DNA from: Marthasterias glacialis
Taxonomy: Eukaryota > Echinodermata > Asteroidea > Forcipulatida > Asteriidae
Direction: 5' to 3'
Assembly (NCBI GenBank): GCA_911728455.2
Contig: OU452219.1
Span: 21,297,397 to 21,361,396 of the forward strand
Length of the DNA stretch: 64,000 nt
The notes beneath the pieces are model-generated. The model saw only the letters and a program-made list of their open reading frames with translations. It had not been told where the DNA came from and made no database searches. This document shows, in pieces, positions 11,801-23,289 of this stretch. The position numbers and the translations under genes are program-made. Every line of letters begins with the position of its first letter. Within the stretch, counting starts at the first letter, position 1.

Positions 11801-12223
11801 AAGTTGTTTGTTGTCAAGTTAGGTTGCGAAAACAAAAATGACTTATGCAACCGTGTACACGAGTTAACAAGTTGCATAAAAATAACTCTTAAGTTTTTTG
11901 AAGGGGGCCTTAAATTTCCAACTATACCTTTCTTTCTTAATTGCAATTATTGACTTTAAATGGTTTTCGTGTAATTTTATACGGAATCACCGGACTGGTT
12001 AAAATTCGAATACATGGAACATAAAACATTACAATCTGGGGAAACGGCGGATCAGTTTACTCTGTTTTGTTTTGCAATTTTACAGAAATTTCAGCAACCT
12101 TTACTTCAGGCAATTGAGGAACTTTTGGATACAAGATACAGTGAAAAGATAGAAGAAATCTACAAATTGTGGTTAAAGTTTGTATTTGAGCACATGACAA
12201 AGGCAATGGAAGCAGGTACTTAA
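5267..12223 (+). CDS. Membrane-anchored globin, globin X-like, three exons (184 aa)
   Basis: Exons 5267-5457, 11549-11774 and 12086-12223 join in phases 2 and 0 to give 184 residues and a TAA stop. The protein begins MGCASS, a predicted N-myristoylation glycine next to a palmitoylatable cysteine, as in globin X of fish and invertebrates. A ~35-residue Pro-rich extension precedes the fold, which starts at LTARQKFSLEKSW. Haem-pocket residues are visible: CD1 Phe79 (PLFKGK), distal E7 His96 (TFQSHANALM) and proximal F8 His128 (GKRHAKLG). The first intron falls in the B helix at the conserved B12.2-type position (LI|RLF). The second is phase 0 near the start of helix G, about four residues before where G7.0 would align. 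By family, it is a membrane-bound, probably six-coordinate globin, suggested to act in redox protection or nitrite chemistry rather than oxygen transport. The ATG is chosen because it preserves the MGC signal. Calling it globin X rather than neuroglobin-like is inference. Confidence 0.88.
5718..6262. repeat. Degenerate GAGAC/CTCAC satellite in globin intron 1
   Basis: About 540 bases are built from alternating short phrases such as TGAGACCATCTCACTCTGA and GATCTCACTGTGA. Every phrase contains GAGA or TCTC cores, so the strand can fold on itself repeatedly. The repeat is heavily diverged, without long identical blocks. Confidence 0.75.
7866..7896 (+). repeat. (TTA)n microsatellite
   Basis: About ten uninterrupted TTA triplets. 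Confidence 0.9.
8850..8890 (+). repeat. (CA)n microsatellite
   Basis: A run of CA dinucleotides with one CCA interruption, followed by an A-rich tail. Confidence 0.9.
9974..10087 (+). repeat. ~23-bp tandem repeat (AGCAACCAATGTACTACACC type), about 5 copies
   Basis: CCAATGTA recurs at a spacing of 21-24 bases five times. Each unit holds a CCAAT box motif, which may be coincidental. Confidence 0.7.
10188..10291. mobile_element. Small GC-rich fold-back (MITE-like)
   Basis: AACTACGACTACCTCGCGAT at the left and its near-complement ending GGGTGTCGTAGTT at the right form imperfect ~28-bp arms around a CCCCCGGGCTCGCC centre. It is CpG-rich compared with its surroundings. No clear target duplication. 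Confidence 0.5.
10354..10704. mobile_element. TTAA-flanked MITE (piggyBac or Kolobok type)
   Basis: A 19-bp perfect terminal inverted repeat, AGCCCCAGCTCAACATTGG, bounds 351 bases, and TTAA flanks both sides (10350-10353 and 10705-10708). An internal palindrome, GTTTTCGTCTCACTGAGACG and complement, sits mid-element. There is no coding capacity. Its right half recurs in the copy at 12850-13175. Confidence 0.85.
11549..11774 (+). CDS. Globin exon 2: haem pocket, helices B-F
   Basis: Acceptor cttctag, donor TTG|GTGAGT. The exon carries both haem-ligand histidines (residues 96 and 128 of the joined protein) and an acidic E-F region (DESVENLGDVDEA). Confidence 0.92.
12086..12223 (+). CDS. Globin exon 3: helices G-H and stop
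   Basis: The acceptor tttacag is followed by KFQQPLLQAIEELL (helix G) and IYKLWLKFVFEHMTKAM (helix H), then AGT and TAA. An ATTAAA polyadenylation-type signal lies at 12371-12376. Confidence 0.9.
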   Translation, partial: KFQQPLLQAIEELLDTRYSEKIEEIYKLWLKFVFEHMTKAMEAGT

Positions 12224-12849
12224 CTCAACTATCGCTCCGACGAGCACGGGTTCAGGCATAACGCAGTAGTGAAGATCCAACGACTGTTTATTGAACAGCT
12301 TGCACATTAACAATGCTCCTTACTTGACACAAGGATGTGCAGAAAGGGACAAGTTTTACCAGATTTTTTGATTAAAATGTTTAGACTTATATCATTGTAT
12401 AGTAGATATATTTTAAAGAATCCTCAATCACCATGAGTGCCACATTAGTTGTAATTTTTGACATTGTGTGTAAACTCATGCTCTGCACAGTTGATGAGAA
12501 ACTGTCCATAGGATGAACTCCTTTTCAACATTCAACATTTATTTTTTACAACAGAGATGCATGCAAATTTAAAAAGCTTTTTTTTTTAAAGTATTGTTTA
12601 TAATATAGACGAGTTTGATTTGTTAATTACATTAAACAGTATCGTGCATTGGAATTGTAGTTTAATCGATTGGTTTACAGACAACGTAAGGATATGGTAG
12701 ATCACTTCTTATCTCTCCTGAATACAAGATCACGGCAATTTTAATTACCGACAATTGTGTTTGTTTCACAATACCACACTTCAAGATAAATATTTTTGTC
12801 TGACATTACTGTGAAACTCGAGAGAAAAAACATTTAAACGCACATGTAC

Positions 12850-13175
12850 AACGTTGGTAATAGTCAAAGACCAGTCTCCGCACTTTTTGTGTCCCCACAT
12901 ATGAAATAACAAACCTGCGGAAGTTCTAGCTCAATCCGTGAATGGAGTTACGAGAAAAGAATGAAAAAAATACATATTTTCACTGTTTTCAAACATGAAG
13001 TTTCGGTCTTGTGAGATCCAATTGTATCACTCACTTCTCACAAGTAAGTTCAGGCAAAAATATTTCAAGGCAAGTTTTCCACCATAACCATCTTTATACC
13101 ATGTAAGTTATGAGTAAATCTGTGAACTGTTTTCTCTCAATTTCAACCAACGTTATTTACACCCTTCAAAGCCAT
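12850..13175. mobile_element. Degenerate MITE related to the copy at 10354-10704
   Basis: The interval between AACGTTGG and CCAACGTT matches the right half of the 10354 element (CAGGCAAAAATATTTCAAG and ATACCATGTAAG). Its left half (GTCAAAGACCAGTNTCCRCAC) recurs at 22208-22480 and 24236-24320, so these four form one family with different degrees of truncation. Confidence 0.6.
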
Positions 13176-13407
13176 TCGGAATCGAAATAAGTCTAAATTT
13201 AAACGTGACTAAAATCCACGACAAAACATCAACTGTTTTTGTTTGCCTTTCCTTTTTTCCACTAAAACATTACCAAATTATTTGATGAAATTTCCACAGG
13301 TTGGATGTATAACGGTGTGTTTCTTGACAGTTACAACTCAAATCAGATTTATTTTAACTTGCCTTTGAACTGTATCACTTGACATGAACTCTTTACCCAA
13401 AACTTAC

Positions 13408-13658
13408 TAATAAATATGGCTTCAAGTGGTATCCATGTGTACCATATCTTTGCGTTGTCACAAACTCAAAAACAGGATCAAAGTTCCATTTCCCCCATTC
13501 ATGGCATATGAAGCAACTTTTGTCAAGAGACAATTTTGAAACCAATGTCTCTATATAGGCATGAGTGAATGTCTCTAGGGAGATATTGGGTTCAGAATCT
13601 AAATCCATGTCAATCTCAATTGTAGTCTGGTTCTCTTTATAGCATAAGACGCAGTTTA
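13408..13658 (-). CDS. Orphan exon-like open stretch, unknown protein
   Basis: On the minus strand, 83 codons without a stop sit between a good acceptor (tattcag) and a strong donor (GTAAGTTT), in phase 2 to 0. The peptide contains CVLCY near its start and CFICHEW 45 residues later, two CxxC-like pairs that could bind zinc, and ends GYHLKPYLL. Neither neighbour (globin plus, spectrin minus) would include it, and I see no partner exons nearby. It may be an exon of an unannotated gene or an old insert. I do not recognise the family. Confidence 0.3.
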
Positions 13659-14445
13659 CTGAATACAATATTCGGCACGACTGAAATGAACTGCGTGGAG
13701 ACTAATTAACGCTATGCCCCACTACCGGTGTTACTACACAATACTTATCGATTTTTATTACGTTTCCCTAAAGCAAACCCAAAGCAAATTTCATTAGTCT
13801 TGTAGCTTGGGAACCTGAGGAAACTGGTATAACAAGAGTGCTTAGCCATAAACTTGGACATGCTGGAGTTACCACTCACTAACGTGCAACCAAAATGGAC
13901 AAAACAAATCTGCGTTTTCCATGCCAATAGGCTATAGGACTCGGTAATAGTCACACATCGGTGTAGAGGTACAACCTAAATAATGCAATTATTATATCAA
14001 TTGCAACACTCAATGCTAATCACAGGGTTCAAACTGGCCTCTCTTCATGGGGCTATCTGCTCTATAAAAAGTGGTCGTTGGTTCGAAATTTTGAATATAC
14101 ACATCGGTGTAAGGTTGAAACTAAACAGTCTTACTTAAAAGGCAAAAAAGAGTTCCCGCTTGCCACAGGGAGCGATTTAATGGAACTACTTATGCAGACA
14201 ATTTTTCTTAATAATTTTCTGCTGAGCAAAAATGAGCAGGAAAGTAGTCACAAATGGTACATGTGATATGAAACACGAGCTAAAGATACTTTTGTACTTA
14301 AATCGGCTCTATCAAATTGGGCTTAGCTGGCCAGGTTTTGAATAATAATTGTTTGCAGAAAAGTGAATTTACATTCGGTGCTGTGCGAAGCTCTTCCGAA
14401 AATGAACCACGCCCGAAGACTTTTCTCACATTATGTACAGAAGGC

Positions 14446-14937
14446 TACGGAGCTTTTAAAGGGACAAAGGTGAACAAATATTGAAAACAAAATCTTCGTT
14501 CGAACGAAAAAACCTTCGTTCGAACGCAGGTTTTGTTTTGTTCGAATGCAGATATTTTTCGTTCGAACGCAGATATGTTTCGTTCGCACGCAGACTTGTT
14601 TTCGTTCCAATTAATTGTTTTCGTTCGAAACGAAGATTTATCTTAATAACCCCCCCCCCCCGCACGCGCGTGGCCCGCTTGATATGCCGTCATAGACGCC
14701 AATGTTGACGCGGAGGTAAAGGGATCTGGAGACGTGACTGCTAATGCTACCCTACCTCCACATCAAAATCTGCGTCTATCGCATATCATGTGGGCAGCAC
14801 ACAGGTTAAGATTAAGATTAATCTTCGTTCAAACGAAGAATATTTTCGTTCGAACGCAGATTTTTTTTTGTTCGAACAAAGATTTTTTTTCGTTCGAACG
14901 TAGTTTTTTTCACCTATGTCCATTTAAAAGCTCCGTA
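14446..14937. mobile_element. TACGGAGC-family MITE with 6-bp target duplication and TTCGAACGAA array
   Basis: The ends are TACGGAGCTTTTAAAGGGAC and the complement of ATGTCC--TTTAAAAGCTCCGTA, flanked by identical GAAGGC (14440-14445 and 14938-14943). The subterminal regions are made of about a dozen GTTCGAACG-bearing units in both orientations, so the element folds back extensively. A related copy lies at 23060-23289. Confidence 0.8.
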
Positions 14938-15090
14938 GAAGGCACCTAAGACGTGTGTGACTTTTTGCTCAATTATGAGATTCAAAACTTTATTCAAAAC
15001 ATTTTGATTCAAGAAAGACATTTCTGACATCTTAGGTTGTTTGTTAATATACCATTCCATTAGTTATGGTTGCTAATATTCTTTTCTTAA

Positions 15091-15380
15091 AGTTAAAATA
15101 CAGGATTGGTGTCTATCCAAAAAATATGTTTTTGTTAGTATCATTCTGAAAGCTTACTGATTATAAAGTTCATATCAGTACCAATCATCCATAGAAATAT
15201 TTATGTCTGAAATACTGCCAAAGTCGAGAAAATATCATCTGATGTGCCCGATTTTTAAGTTCGATTGTCACACGACGGATTAAGGCCAAATTTCCAGTTG
15301 TTTTGTTCATGTATATACATTTACCAAATAAAATAAGAACACTGCACTAGTATCAGCTTTACCAATCCTGTATTTTACCT
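15091..15380. mobile_element. TTAA-flanked MITE, second family
   Basis: Inverted ends AGGTAAAATACAGGATTGGT (one mismatch between ends) are flanked by TTAA at 15087-15090 and 15381-15384. It is 290 bp and non-coding. Confidence 0.82.
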
Positions 15381-16869
15381 TTAACTCATTCACACATACC
15401 ACTTCACCAGAGGGCCACAAGTTAGATACTGAAGATAGAACTAAACAAACTGTAGATGTAAATCTATTATCTCAAGTTACTTTTGAATTAACATAAGTGC
15501 ACCCTTAGCATAAGTGCACCCTTAAAAAGCTTCGTCTTAACAACGCTTACTTTTTCATGTCAAGTTGTTTTAAGAAAATAGTTACGTTTAGTTGTATTCT
15601 GGAGAGACAAGGAGTATTATTTTTAAACTGTGATATCTATCAGGAGTATGCGGCAATCAAATTGACTATAGTAAAATGTAGGTCTGTGGCTGGTGTGTGA
15701 GTGTGGGAGGTATGCACGTTCTTACCGGGGACCTTTCACAAAAGGGGACCCGGTTGGGTGATGGTCCTCAGTTGGAAAGTCATGTACAAAACCAATGGGA
15801 GCTGTCGGCCAAAAGTTAGAGTTAGAAGTCCAAACAAAACAGGGGCAATAGGAGGTCCCCGATTGCGGCTGTTTACACTTGTGTGTGTATGCATGTGTGT
15901 GCTGAGTATGTACTGCTTGATCAGGATAATCGAGTATTTAAAAGGATAACAAGTGAGGAGATTTGTACCGTGTTTGAAGAAGGTTCTAATCAAGATGTTT
16001 GACTGACAATGGCCCGGAGAGGTTCAAATTATCTTTTTTGTGTCTTGTCTGCTAATGATGTACATCAGCAATAAATGAAACTGTAAATAGATATGTCAAC
16101 CATATAAACAATATAACAATGATTGATTATTGATTATCATGATGAGTTGTTAATAATATCACAATGTAAGATTGCTTGATGTTGAAAGACAGCTCGACCC
16201 CCCGCTGTGACGGCAGCTGGTTGGCTCTTAGGGGGAATACCAAATCTATACGTAAACCTTGATGGAAGCTTGTAGGGGGTCGAGTTAGAACAAAGCTTGA
16301 TAGCGCTTAAATAACGTCCCTGATCAGCCATAAGGGAGATGGGAGATTTGATTGTTGGGTGTGACCATGCAGCTACCGTGTGTGAACTATTCAGCATATC
16401 TATATTTCATAATTTTGTGTAATACTATATGCTACTGTAAGTTATTTCTTTATCTGTGGCCAGTGCGAATTTCATTGCTGTTGTTCGTCCAATTTTGTTT
16501 AAACCTTCACCATCATTGGGAATGGTTAAGAGCGATACAATGTATTCAAACCGCCTAATTTACTTAAATAAAAAATAAAAACTTCTGAAATGCATTGACA
16601 AAAAACACACAACACGCCATCTATTATGGTGACTTATGTTGCTGCATTTTTTAAACACGTCAAATGCCTGCAAAACAAGACGGACAAGAGTGGATTCAAA
16701 TATTTTCACAGGTAACAGCAAATTCCAACTTCACTATTTTTTCGGGTAATGGTAATAACGTATGTAAAATACAGCGCCATGAGCGTCTGTGTTGGATACC
16801 GGCACTTTATAATAATAGTCATTATTATTATATCAAATTTATACCAAGATAGCTTTTACTAAAATTAAT

Positions 16870-17083
<214 letters not shown>

Positions 17084-17246
17084 AAATAAAGCAATTTCAA
17101 TTTTTTTTATCCTCGACAGTCACACAAGAACCACCATAACAATTATGTCTTAACTGGTCTATGTAGGCCTATATAACAACAACAGCGATCTCAATAACCA
17201 TGCTGATCCTAAGTGATGTTTGAAGCTTTGCATGGTGTGGGAAATA

Positions 17247-17426
17247 GGAAGAAACTATTACTAGTAAGCTTGCGGGTACAACCATGTAAAATAACTCTTT
17301 TGTGAGATGTGTTGGCTCTGAAAAGAGCCGGTGTGGTCACACCGGCTCTTTTCAGAGCCAACACATCTCACAAAAGAGTTATTTTACATGGTTGTACCCG
17401 CAAGCTTACTAGTAATAGTTTCTTCC
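17247..17426. repeat. Perfect palindrome: two 89-bp arms, 2-bp spacer, histone stem-loop in each arm
   Basis: Read base by base, arm 17247-17335 is the exact reverse complement of arm 17338-17426, with only GT between. Each arm contains GGCTCTTTTCAGAGCC (plus strand at 17344-17359), the canonical histone 3' stem-loop with a TTTC loop, then AAAAGAG and GGTTGTACCCGCAAGC. The single copy at 282-500 shows the non-palindromic form. Confidence 0.9.
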
Positions 17427-17804
17427 CATGCTGATCCTGCTTAGATTGACCATAATTGACAGACTGTGATGTTAAAGTAACCTTGTGGTTGTCATCCTGG
17501 ATGATAAAAATAATGTTGATGACCCCAAAGTCAACAAAGGAACACGAGCACGAAGTCTTAAATACACGTTCAGCTTCTCCCTGTTAAAATGATAAAACGA
17601 AAATGCTAACATCTTATTTGGATTTTGGCACACTACCACTTAAATCTTGTTAAATGTTAATGCATTTTCTACTGAGCCATTTGATCAAGACTCTGTTGTG
17701 TTGCCACGTTTAGGCCTACAGATGTTGAATAAATAATAATCGGCTCTTTATATATAACACTAATTCCAAAGTATGATCATTGTGCTTCGAACATTATTAC
17801 CCCT

Positions 17805-18050
17805 GGACATTGGACTATTTATTTCATTCCTTGGACCGTCTCAGCTCCTGGGGAGTATACAGCCTGTGCTGCCAAGTATGTAGCGCATCAAGCTAACTCA
17901 ATCACATGAACCATCTCTGCCCTCACAGTTACCCATTTACCCCTGGGTGAAGAGAAGCAATTATAGTTAAGTGTCTTGCTCAAGGACACAAGTGTCAAGA
18001 CCTGGATTCGAATTCACTACCTGATGACTTAGCCACCAGACGGGTACTGT
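17805..18050 (-). mobile_element. tRNA-Leu-like SINE, antisense copy (family B)
   Basis: The minus strand carries a degenerate tRNA-like head (box B as GAATTCGAATCC) followed by GTGTCCTTGAGCAAGACACTT and TACCCAGGGGT--AAATGGGTA. The better copy is at 50700-50998. Truncated and diverged. Confidence 0.6.
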
Positions 18051-20592
18051 AAAATCACAAGTGATATTCAGTACGATAGATTTACTCAAACGCATTGATA
18101 ATATTTTAATTGTTGAATGTTTCAACAAAGAATATCTTTTTTTCTCGGCTTAGAGATGGTATTTATATTTATTTGAAATGGGCAAGACATCCCCATTTTG
18201 CAGAGCAGTCGGGTAAACTCATTAAACACAATCTTCAACTAGTCCAAGCTATAACAAGATTGTTTGAGAGAATCGAACATAGTCTCTTATTAACTTTAGT
18301 TAACAAATTCTTGTCTTAATTTGTTTTGTTAAATGTCAAACAACACAGCTAGCTACTATTATGGGCATATGATTTGGATTCAGTTAGGCCTATACACGCA
18401 TTTTGTTTCGTATTGACTTCGTGTATAATCTCCCAAAACAGGTGCTCCCATGATCGCCGCTTTCTGCAATATTTCAATCTTCTAAATGTCTTTCTCTAGC
18501 GCCTTCGCAACAGCACCATCCACTTCCACTTGCAAGACTCCTGACAAGTTTGGATATTTCTGTAATCTCTGTTTCCTAGCTACTCTACTGTATCGTCAGC
18601 ACCGGTTCATGCTCTTATCCAAGAGCATGCTCTTGTATCCAAGAGCATGCTCTTGAAGTCCCATTCTTAAAAAAACAACCAAAAAAAAAACAAAAACAAA
18701 AAACATCAGCAGTCTTTGACCTTCTATGACACGTCGCACCAACTAGGATACACCTGTCTCAACAACAAAGCTCGTTGTTTTCTAGATTAGTCGGCCTGAT
18801 TTTTGCTCATCGTAATTAAACGGCGGCGCAGCCAGAATTTTTTCACTAGGCTGTGGTGGGGGGGGGGGGAGGGGCTTTGCTTTTCAGCTACGCCGCTGTT
18901 ATGAACTTTCTCTGTACACTAAACATACGGCTCTCAAAACAGAAAATATGTTATCACTCTTAGATGATCTATATAGGATGTTTGGATAAAATAGGTCAAG
19001 TCATGAAACCCTGATCTGGTCAATGATCATAGACACCTCATGAGCATATTCTTTCTTATTTCACAACAATGTACAAAAGATTTTCCTAACCAATGTTCTC
19101 GAACATCACATCTCTTTAAACAGAAATAATGTATTTTATATTATATATTTATTTCCGAAACTTTTCCCCGATTAACGCCCAAACAATGCATTGCCTCCAC
19201 CGCGCCACATTCAACATAAAAACAAACGATCATTCCGAGCCAGTATTTCGGTCCGGTATACATTGATTGAAATGAAGTCACCGAGATACCATGCCCCGGT
19301 AATTTCCCTATAAGACCCAACGTTTTAAAATAAAATCACATTTTCAGTCGGCTTTACTAAACCCCACCCAGTATATTATAATAAATGGTTCGCTTCAGGG
19401 GCAAGTAAGATACACTGAACAATTGTCACACTTGCGTTGTTGGTGTTATATATCTTTCGTAAAGATTTATGTATGCACGAGCGTAGGATATTACACGATG
19501 CTCTGACTCGATATTGACACCTTATGCAGTTTGGGGCTACACGTCCGCCTAATAGCATCTTCATTTGACAGTTGGCTGATTCATATCTCATAGTTGAGAT
19601 GACATGTCTCTTCCCACATCAGCAGACCACTTAGTCTCTCCTCTCCGAACAACCTCAACATGTTATAGATGGGTTACAAGATAGTGCTGCATTTACATTG
19701 GATAATTCAGATAATTTAAAACTTGATCATTATGACAACCATCAAAGCAATTCAGAAATAAATCTTTTTATCTGTATTTCCTAGTTCTCATTGCTTCTTT
19801 GTTTTTTAAACCCTTTGTGGTTTGTGCTTTAGATGTAAGGCGATTTAAAAGCTATATTTATGACCGTATATATATTATTACTATTTTTTAAAATTGTATT
19901 TACCGTAATAAGTTTAAGTCCAGCTAAAAAACATTATCCCGTGTTTGTAACCATTCTATCCCTTTACAGATAGAGGACTAACTTCTTTAATGTCAAACCT
20001 GTTCTATAATTTAGGATTTCGTTCACAAACAGGCAAAATTATACGAGTCCGGATTGCTATTTTTAATTACAAAATAAATTACACAAGTTGAAGATTGATA
20101 AAATTACAAATGACATTGCTTCAGAAAAAAAACCTCTGTGGCATTTCGGTTATAAAAAAGAGTCATTTAGGAGATATTTATAAATAACAGAGTACTTGTC
20201 TAAACCACCTCAAGGGAGTATATAGTATAAATTATGATAAGTTAAAATTAGTTTATCGCACACATCAGCAACGGGTTCAAACTGATATGAACAGAAAAGG
20301 ATATCTCGTGAATAAAGCAGGCGAGTGCAACATGTACCTTACAGTCAGCTAGTCTTAAATTCATTCAATATACAAGATCAGACTTATTGTACTCTCGGCA
20401 AATTCAAATATCGCATCAGATTAATTATGCAGTTAAATACGTCAAAAGAAATCATACTCAATGAACAGTACTTTCTCTCTCTGAAATAGTGACATTTGAA
20501 CAAATATATAAATATGTAAGTCAGTCAATAATTTTACAAATATATAATATAAAAAAAAGAAGTTTTGGCGCGTAAGTCTTTACGAATGGCCT

Positions 20593-20813
20593 AAGGGCTA
20601 TGTCACACAGGAAGATTTACCACTTCCATGCAATCTCCATGAAGAAAAAACATCCACATGTCAATTTCCACCATAATTGCCTTAGGGACAGAAAGATACG
20701 AAATAGAAAAAGGCATGTTGTACAACCATACAACCGAAGTGTTCCTTTTACATGCAGAGCAGCTGATCGCCTCTAAACTGCCTGAAAAATATGCCCTGTG
20801 TGACGAGGCCTTT
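20593..20813. mobile_element. Candidate MITE with GTCACACAGG ends
   Basis: AAGGGCTATGTCACACAGG at the left and CCTGTGTGACGAGGCCTTT at the right are imperfect inverted repeats ~220 bases apart. No clear target duplication. Confidence 0.45.
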
Positions 20814-22204
20814 GGGTCCTCTTAGGCATTTAGGACCTCTACGTTCCTTTTTAAACACAGTTCAGTTATGTGTCGATGGTCAAGTTAAACTGTACATTAA
20901 AATATCTTATCATCATTTACATCCTTTACAAACGCGGCATTGTATTATTTTTTCAACTACAAATTGCAAGTAAGGTGATTCGATTCAATAAATACACTCT
21001 GTATATATAGATATTCATTTTGGAAATTTATACTGGAATTTAAAGGATTTGAAGTCAATAATGAAACAACAATATCAAATGTTATAAAAAAAAAACAATA
21101 CCCCAGGTTATAAGTTTACATATTCAATGGTGTTATAAAAAGTCGCAATACTTTCAAGGAACGTGCGGAGACAGAAAAAAGAAGACAACTTTTGGGAAAC
21201 GTTACATTTAGGCATATTATGCCTTTCAAGATACGTCACTGCATTACAACTAAACGTATTTTAAAAACTAACTGTAAAACATTCCAAGTGTACATTCTGT
21301 TTTTATAAAACAAGGCATCAGTTTTGTATCTTAAAGTATTTCCATTTGAATCAATAACTTCAACATCAAACTCCTTCCTGACGCGGTACACCAAAAGCTA
21401 CAACTTAGTAAGTTGAATTGCATATATATCTTGGTATGGAAGAGATTGGAAGAGACTACACATGAGTTTCAACACTGAAACCATGATATATTTACACATC
21501 ACATTCATGAGCAGCAAAGCAAACCGTATCAAAGTCGAGTGTTACACACTGGGATATGAAATAAAATATATAAATGTCACAAATACATGCCTTTTGGTAT
21601 TCGATAATACCAATATATATAAACAGTGTACATCAGTTGAAACCAGCATCGCAAACGTTACGTGTTGATTGTTTCTTGGTATCCTAAAACTAGTCTTTTT
21701 TACATATAGAAAAAGTACAAACCTTATATAAACACGATTATTTTTCAGTCATGATATTACATTATTGCTTTTTTTTAAAAGAATAACTGAAGTTATGGCG
21801 CAACATTACATTAGTAACAAGGCAACAGACGGTGTATTTCTACATAATCAAAATTTATTAGATTAGTGACTATAATACACAGTTAAATTGATACATTTTT
21901 AGTATTTCAGCCAGATATGAAGAATCAGTGTCTGTTGGCGCCCAATTTCACCATAGCTGTTTAAGTAAAGACTAATGAACAACATGCACTACCACTGAAA
22001 ACAAAATCAGTGATCTTTCCCTGATGCAAATAATTACATCAGTACAAACTGGGAACATTGCTAAAGCTATCAGTATAATATGACATGGTATTTTGGGCAG
22101 GTAACTCGTCTCTGCAAGGCAACATTGTTCTGTGCATAGTTATTTTTTGCGTTAAACCCTGTCTAGGTAATGGAATCTTTCTGCAAAGGAAACATGTAAA
22201 CATT

Positions 22205-22480
22205 TCTTTGAAGCCCATACGTTGGTAACTGTCAAAGACCAGTATCCGCACTATATGTGACCAACATAGGCCTAATATACATGAAATAACGAACCTGTAA
22301 AAGTTGAAGCTCAATTGGTCATTGGAGTCACAAGAAAATAGTGAAAAAATACCCTTAGATGTTTTTACTGTTTTAGAACACCGAGTTTGGGTCTCGCGAG
22401 ATCAAAACTATTTGTTTGACTCATATCTCAAAAAACTAAAGTATTTCAGGCAAAAATACTTCATACTACTTTTGTTTAGT
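22205..22480. mobile_element. Truncated member of the GTCAAAGACCAG MITE family
   Basis: Shares the left half (TTGGTAACTGTCAAAGACCAG) and the CAGGCAAAAATACTTCA motif with 12850-13175. The right terminus is not recognisable. Confidence 0.5.
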
Positions 22481-22490
22481 GATCTTCCCA

Positions 22491-22592
22491 GTGGTGACGT
22501 TTTGGAGCCGGAAGTGCAATGTAAACGAATGGTATACATACAAGTACATGAACATTTGTTTCACTGCACTTCCGGCACAAAAACGCCATCAC
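22491..22592. repeat. Fold-back with ~35-bp arms
   Basis: GTGACGTTTTGGAGCCGGAA and its complement near 22573-22592 bracket a ~31-base loop. It abuts the truncated MITE, so it may be a separate small element inserted at its edge. Confidence 0.6.
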
Positions 22593-22688
22593 TTACCCAA
22601 CAGGGTGGTGTATTTGGCCCCTAAAACAACAGCATATCCATATAAAAATACAAATAATTAAAACCACACGTCACTAAAATAAACACTA

Positions 22689-22848
22689 CACTGCAAAAAC
22701 TGGGGTGTTAAATTGATTCTCTCGGTATCTATATGTGACAACACCGACATGGTGTTAGTGATCCCCATTGCTTTAAAATTAACATCATGTTGGTGTTGTC
22801 ATATATAGATACCAAGAGAATCAAATTAACACCCCAGTTTTTGCAGTG
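22689..22848. mobile_element. MITE with CACTGCAAAAACTGGGGTGT ends and TA target duplication
   Basis: A 160-bp element almost wholly made of ~70-bp inverted repeats with few mismatches. TA flanks both sides (22687-22688 and 22849-22850). The CACTGCAAAAA terminus is a known theme in animal MITEs; I do not assign a superfamily. Confidence 0.85.
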
Positions 22849-23059
22849 TACGCACGCGCTGTAAAATCCAATAGAGTTGCAGTAAAATACAAATGATATT
22901 GCTGTTAGCCTTTTTGAGATATGGCGGACACTATGAGTGCACTGTTCAGTTTGGGTGTATACAGACAGGCTGAATTACCCAATCCAAATAGTGCGTCACA
23001 AAAAGGCTAATTAGTTATCTACAATCTAGTTATTTAGATTGCACAGGCATGCACTTAGC

Positions 23060-23289
23060 TACGGAGCCCCTTTACGGGACATAATGATGAAAACAAAATT
23101 CACGTACCAAGAAATAATTTGAGTTCTCTATTCCGTACGCTCCAAATAACTTATTTCGAGTGCACGAAAAGATTTCAAACGCTCAAAAGTAATTTCGAGC
23201 TCGAAATGTTTTCCAGCGCACGAAATGCAGAGGTCATTATGCTTGTGTTCATGAATTTGTTTTCATCATGTCCCTTTAGGGGCTCCGTA
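23060..23289. mobile_element. TACGGAGC-family MITE, second copy
   Basis: The ends are TACGGAGCCCCTTTACGGGA and the complement GTCCC--TTTAGGGGCTCCGTA, with further inverted ATGATGAAAACAAA. Flanks CTTAGC (23054-23059) and CTTGGC (23290-23295) are a 6-bp target duplication with one change, the same length as at the 14446 copy. Confidence 0.82.
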
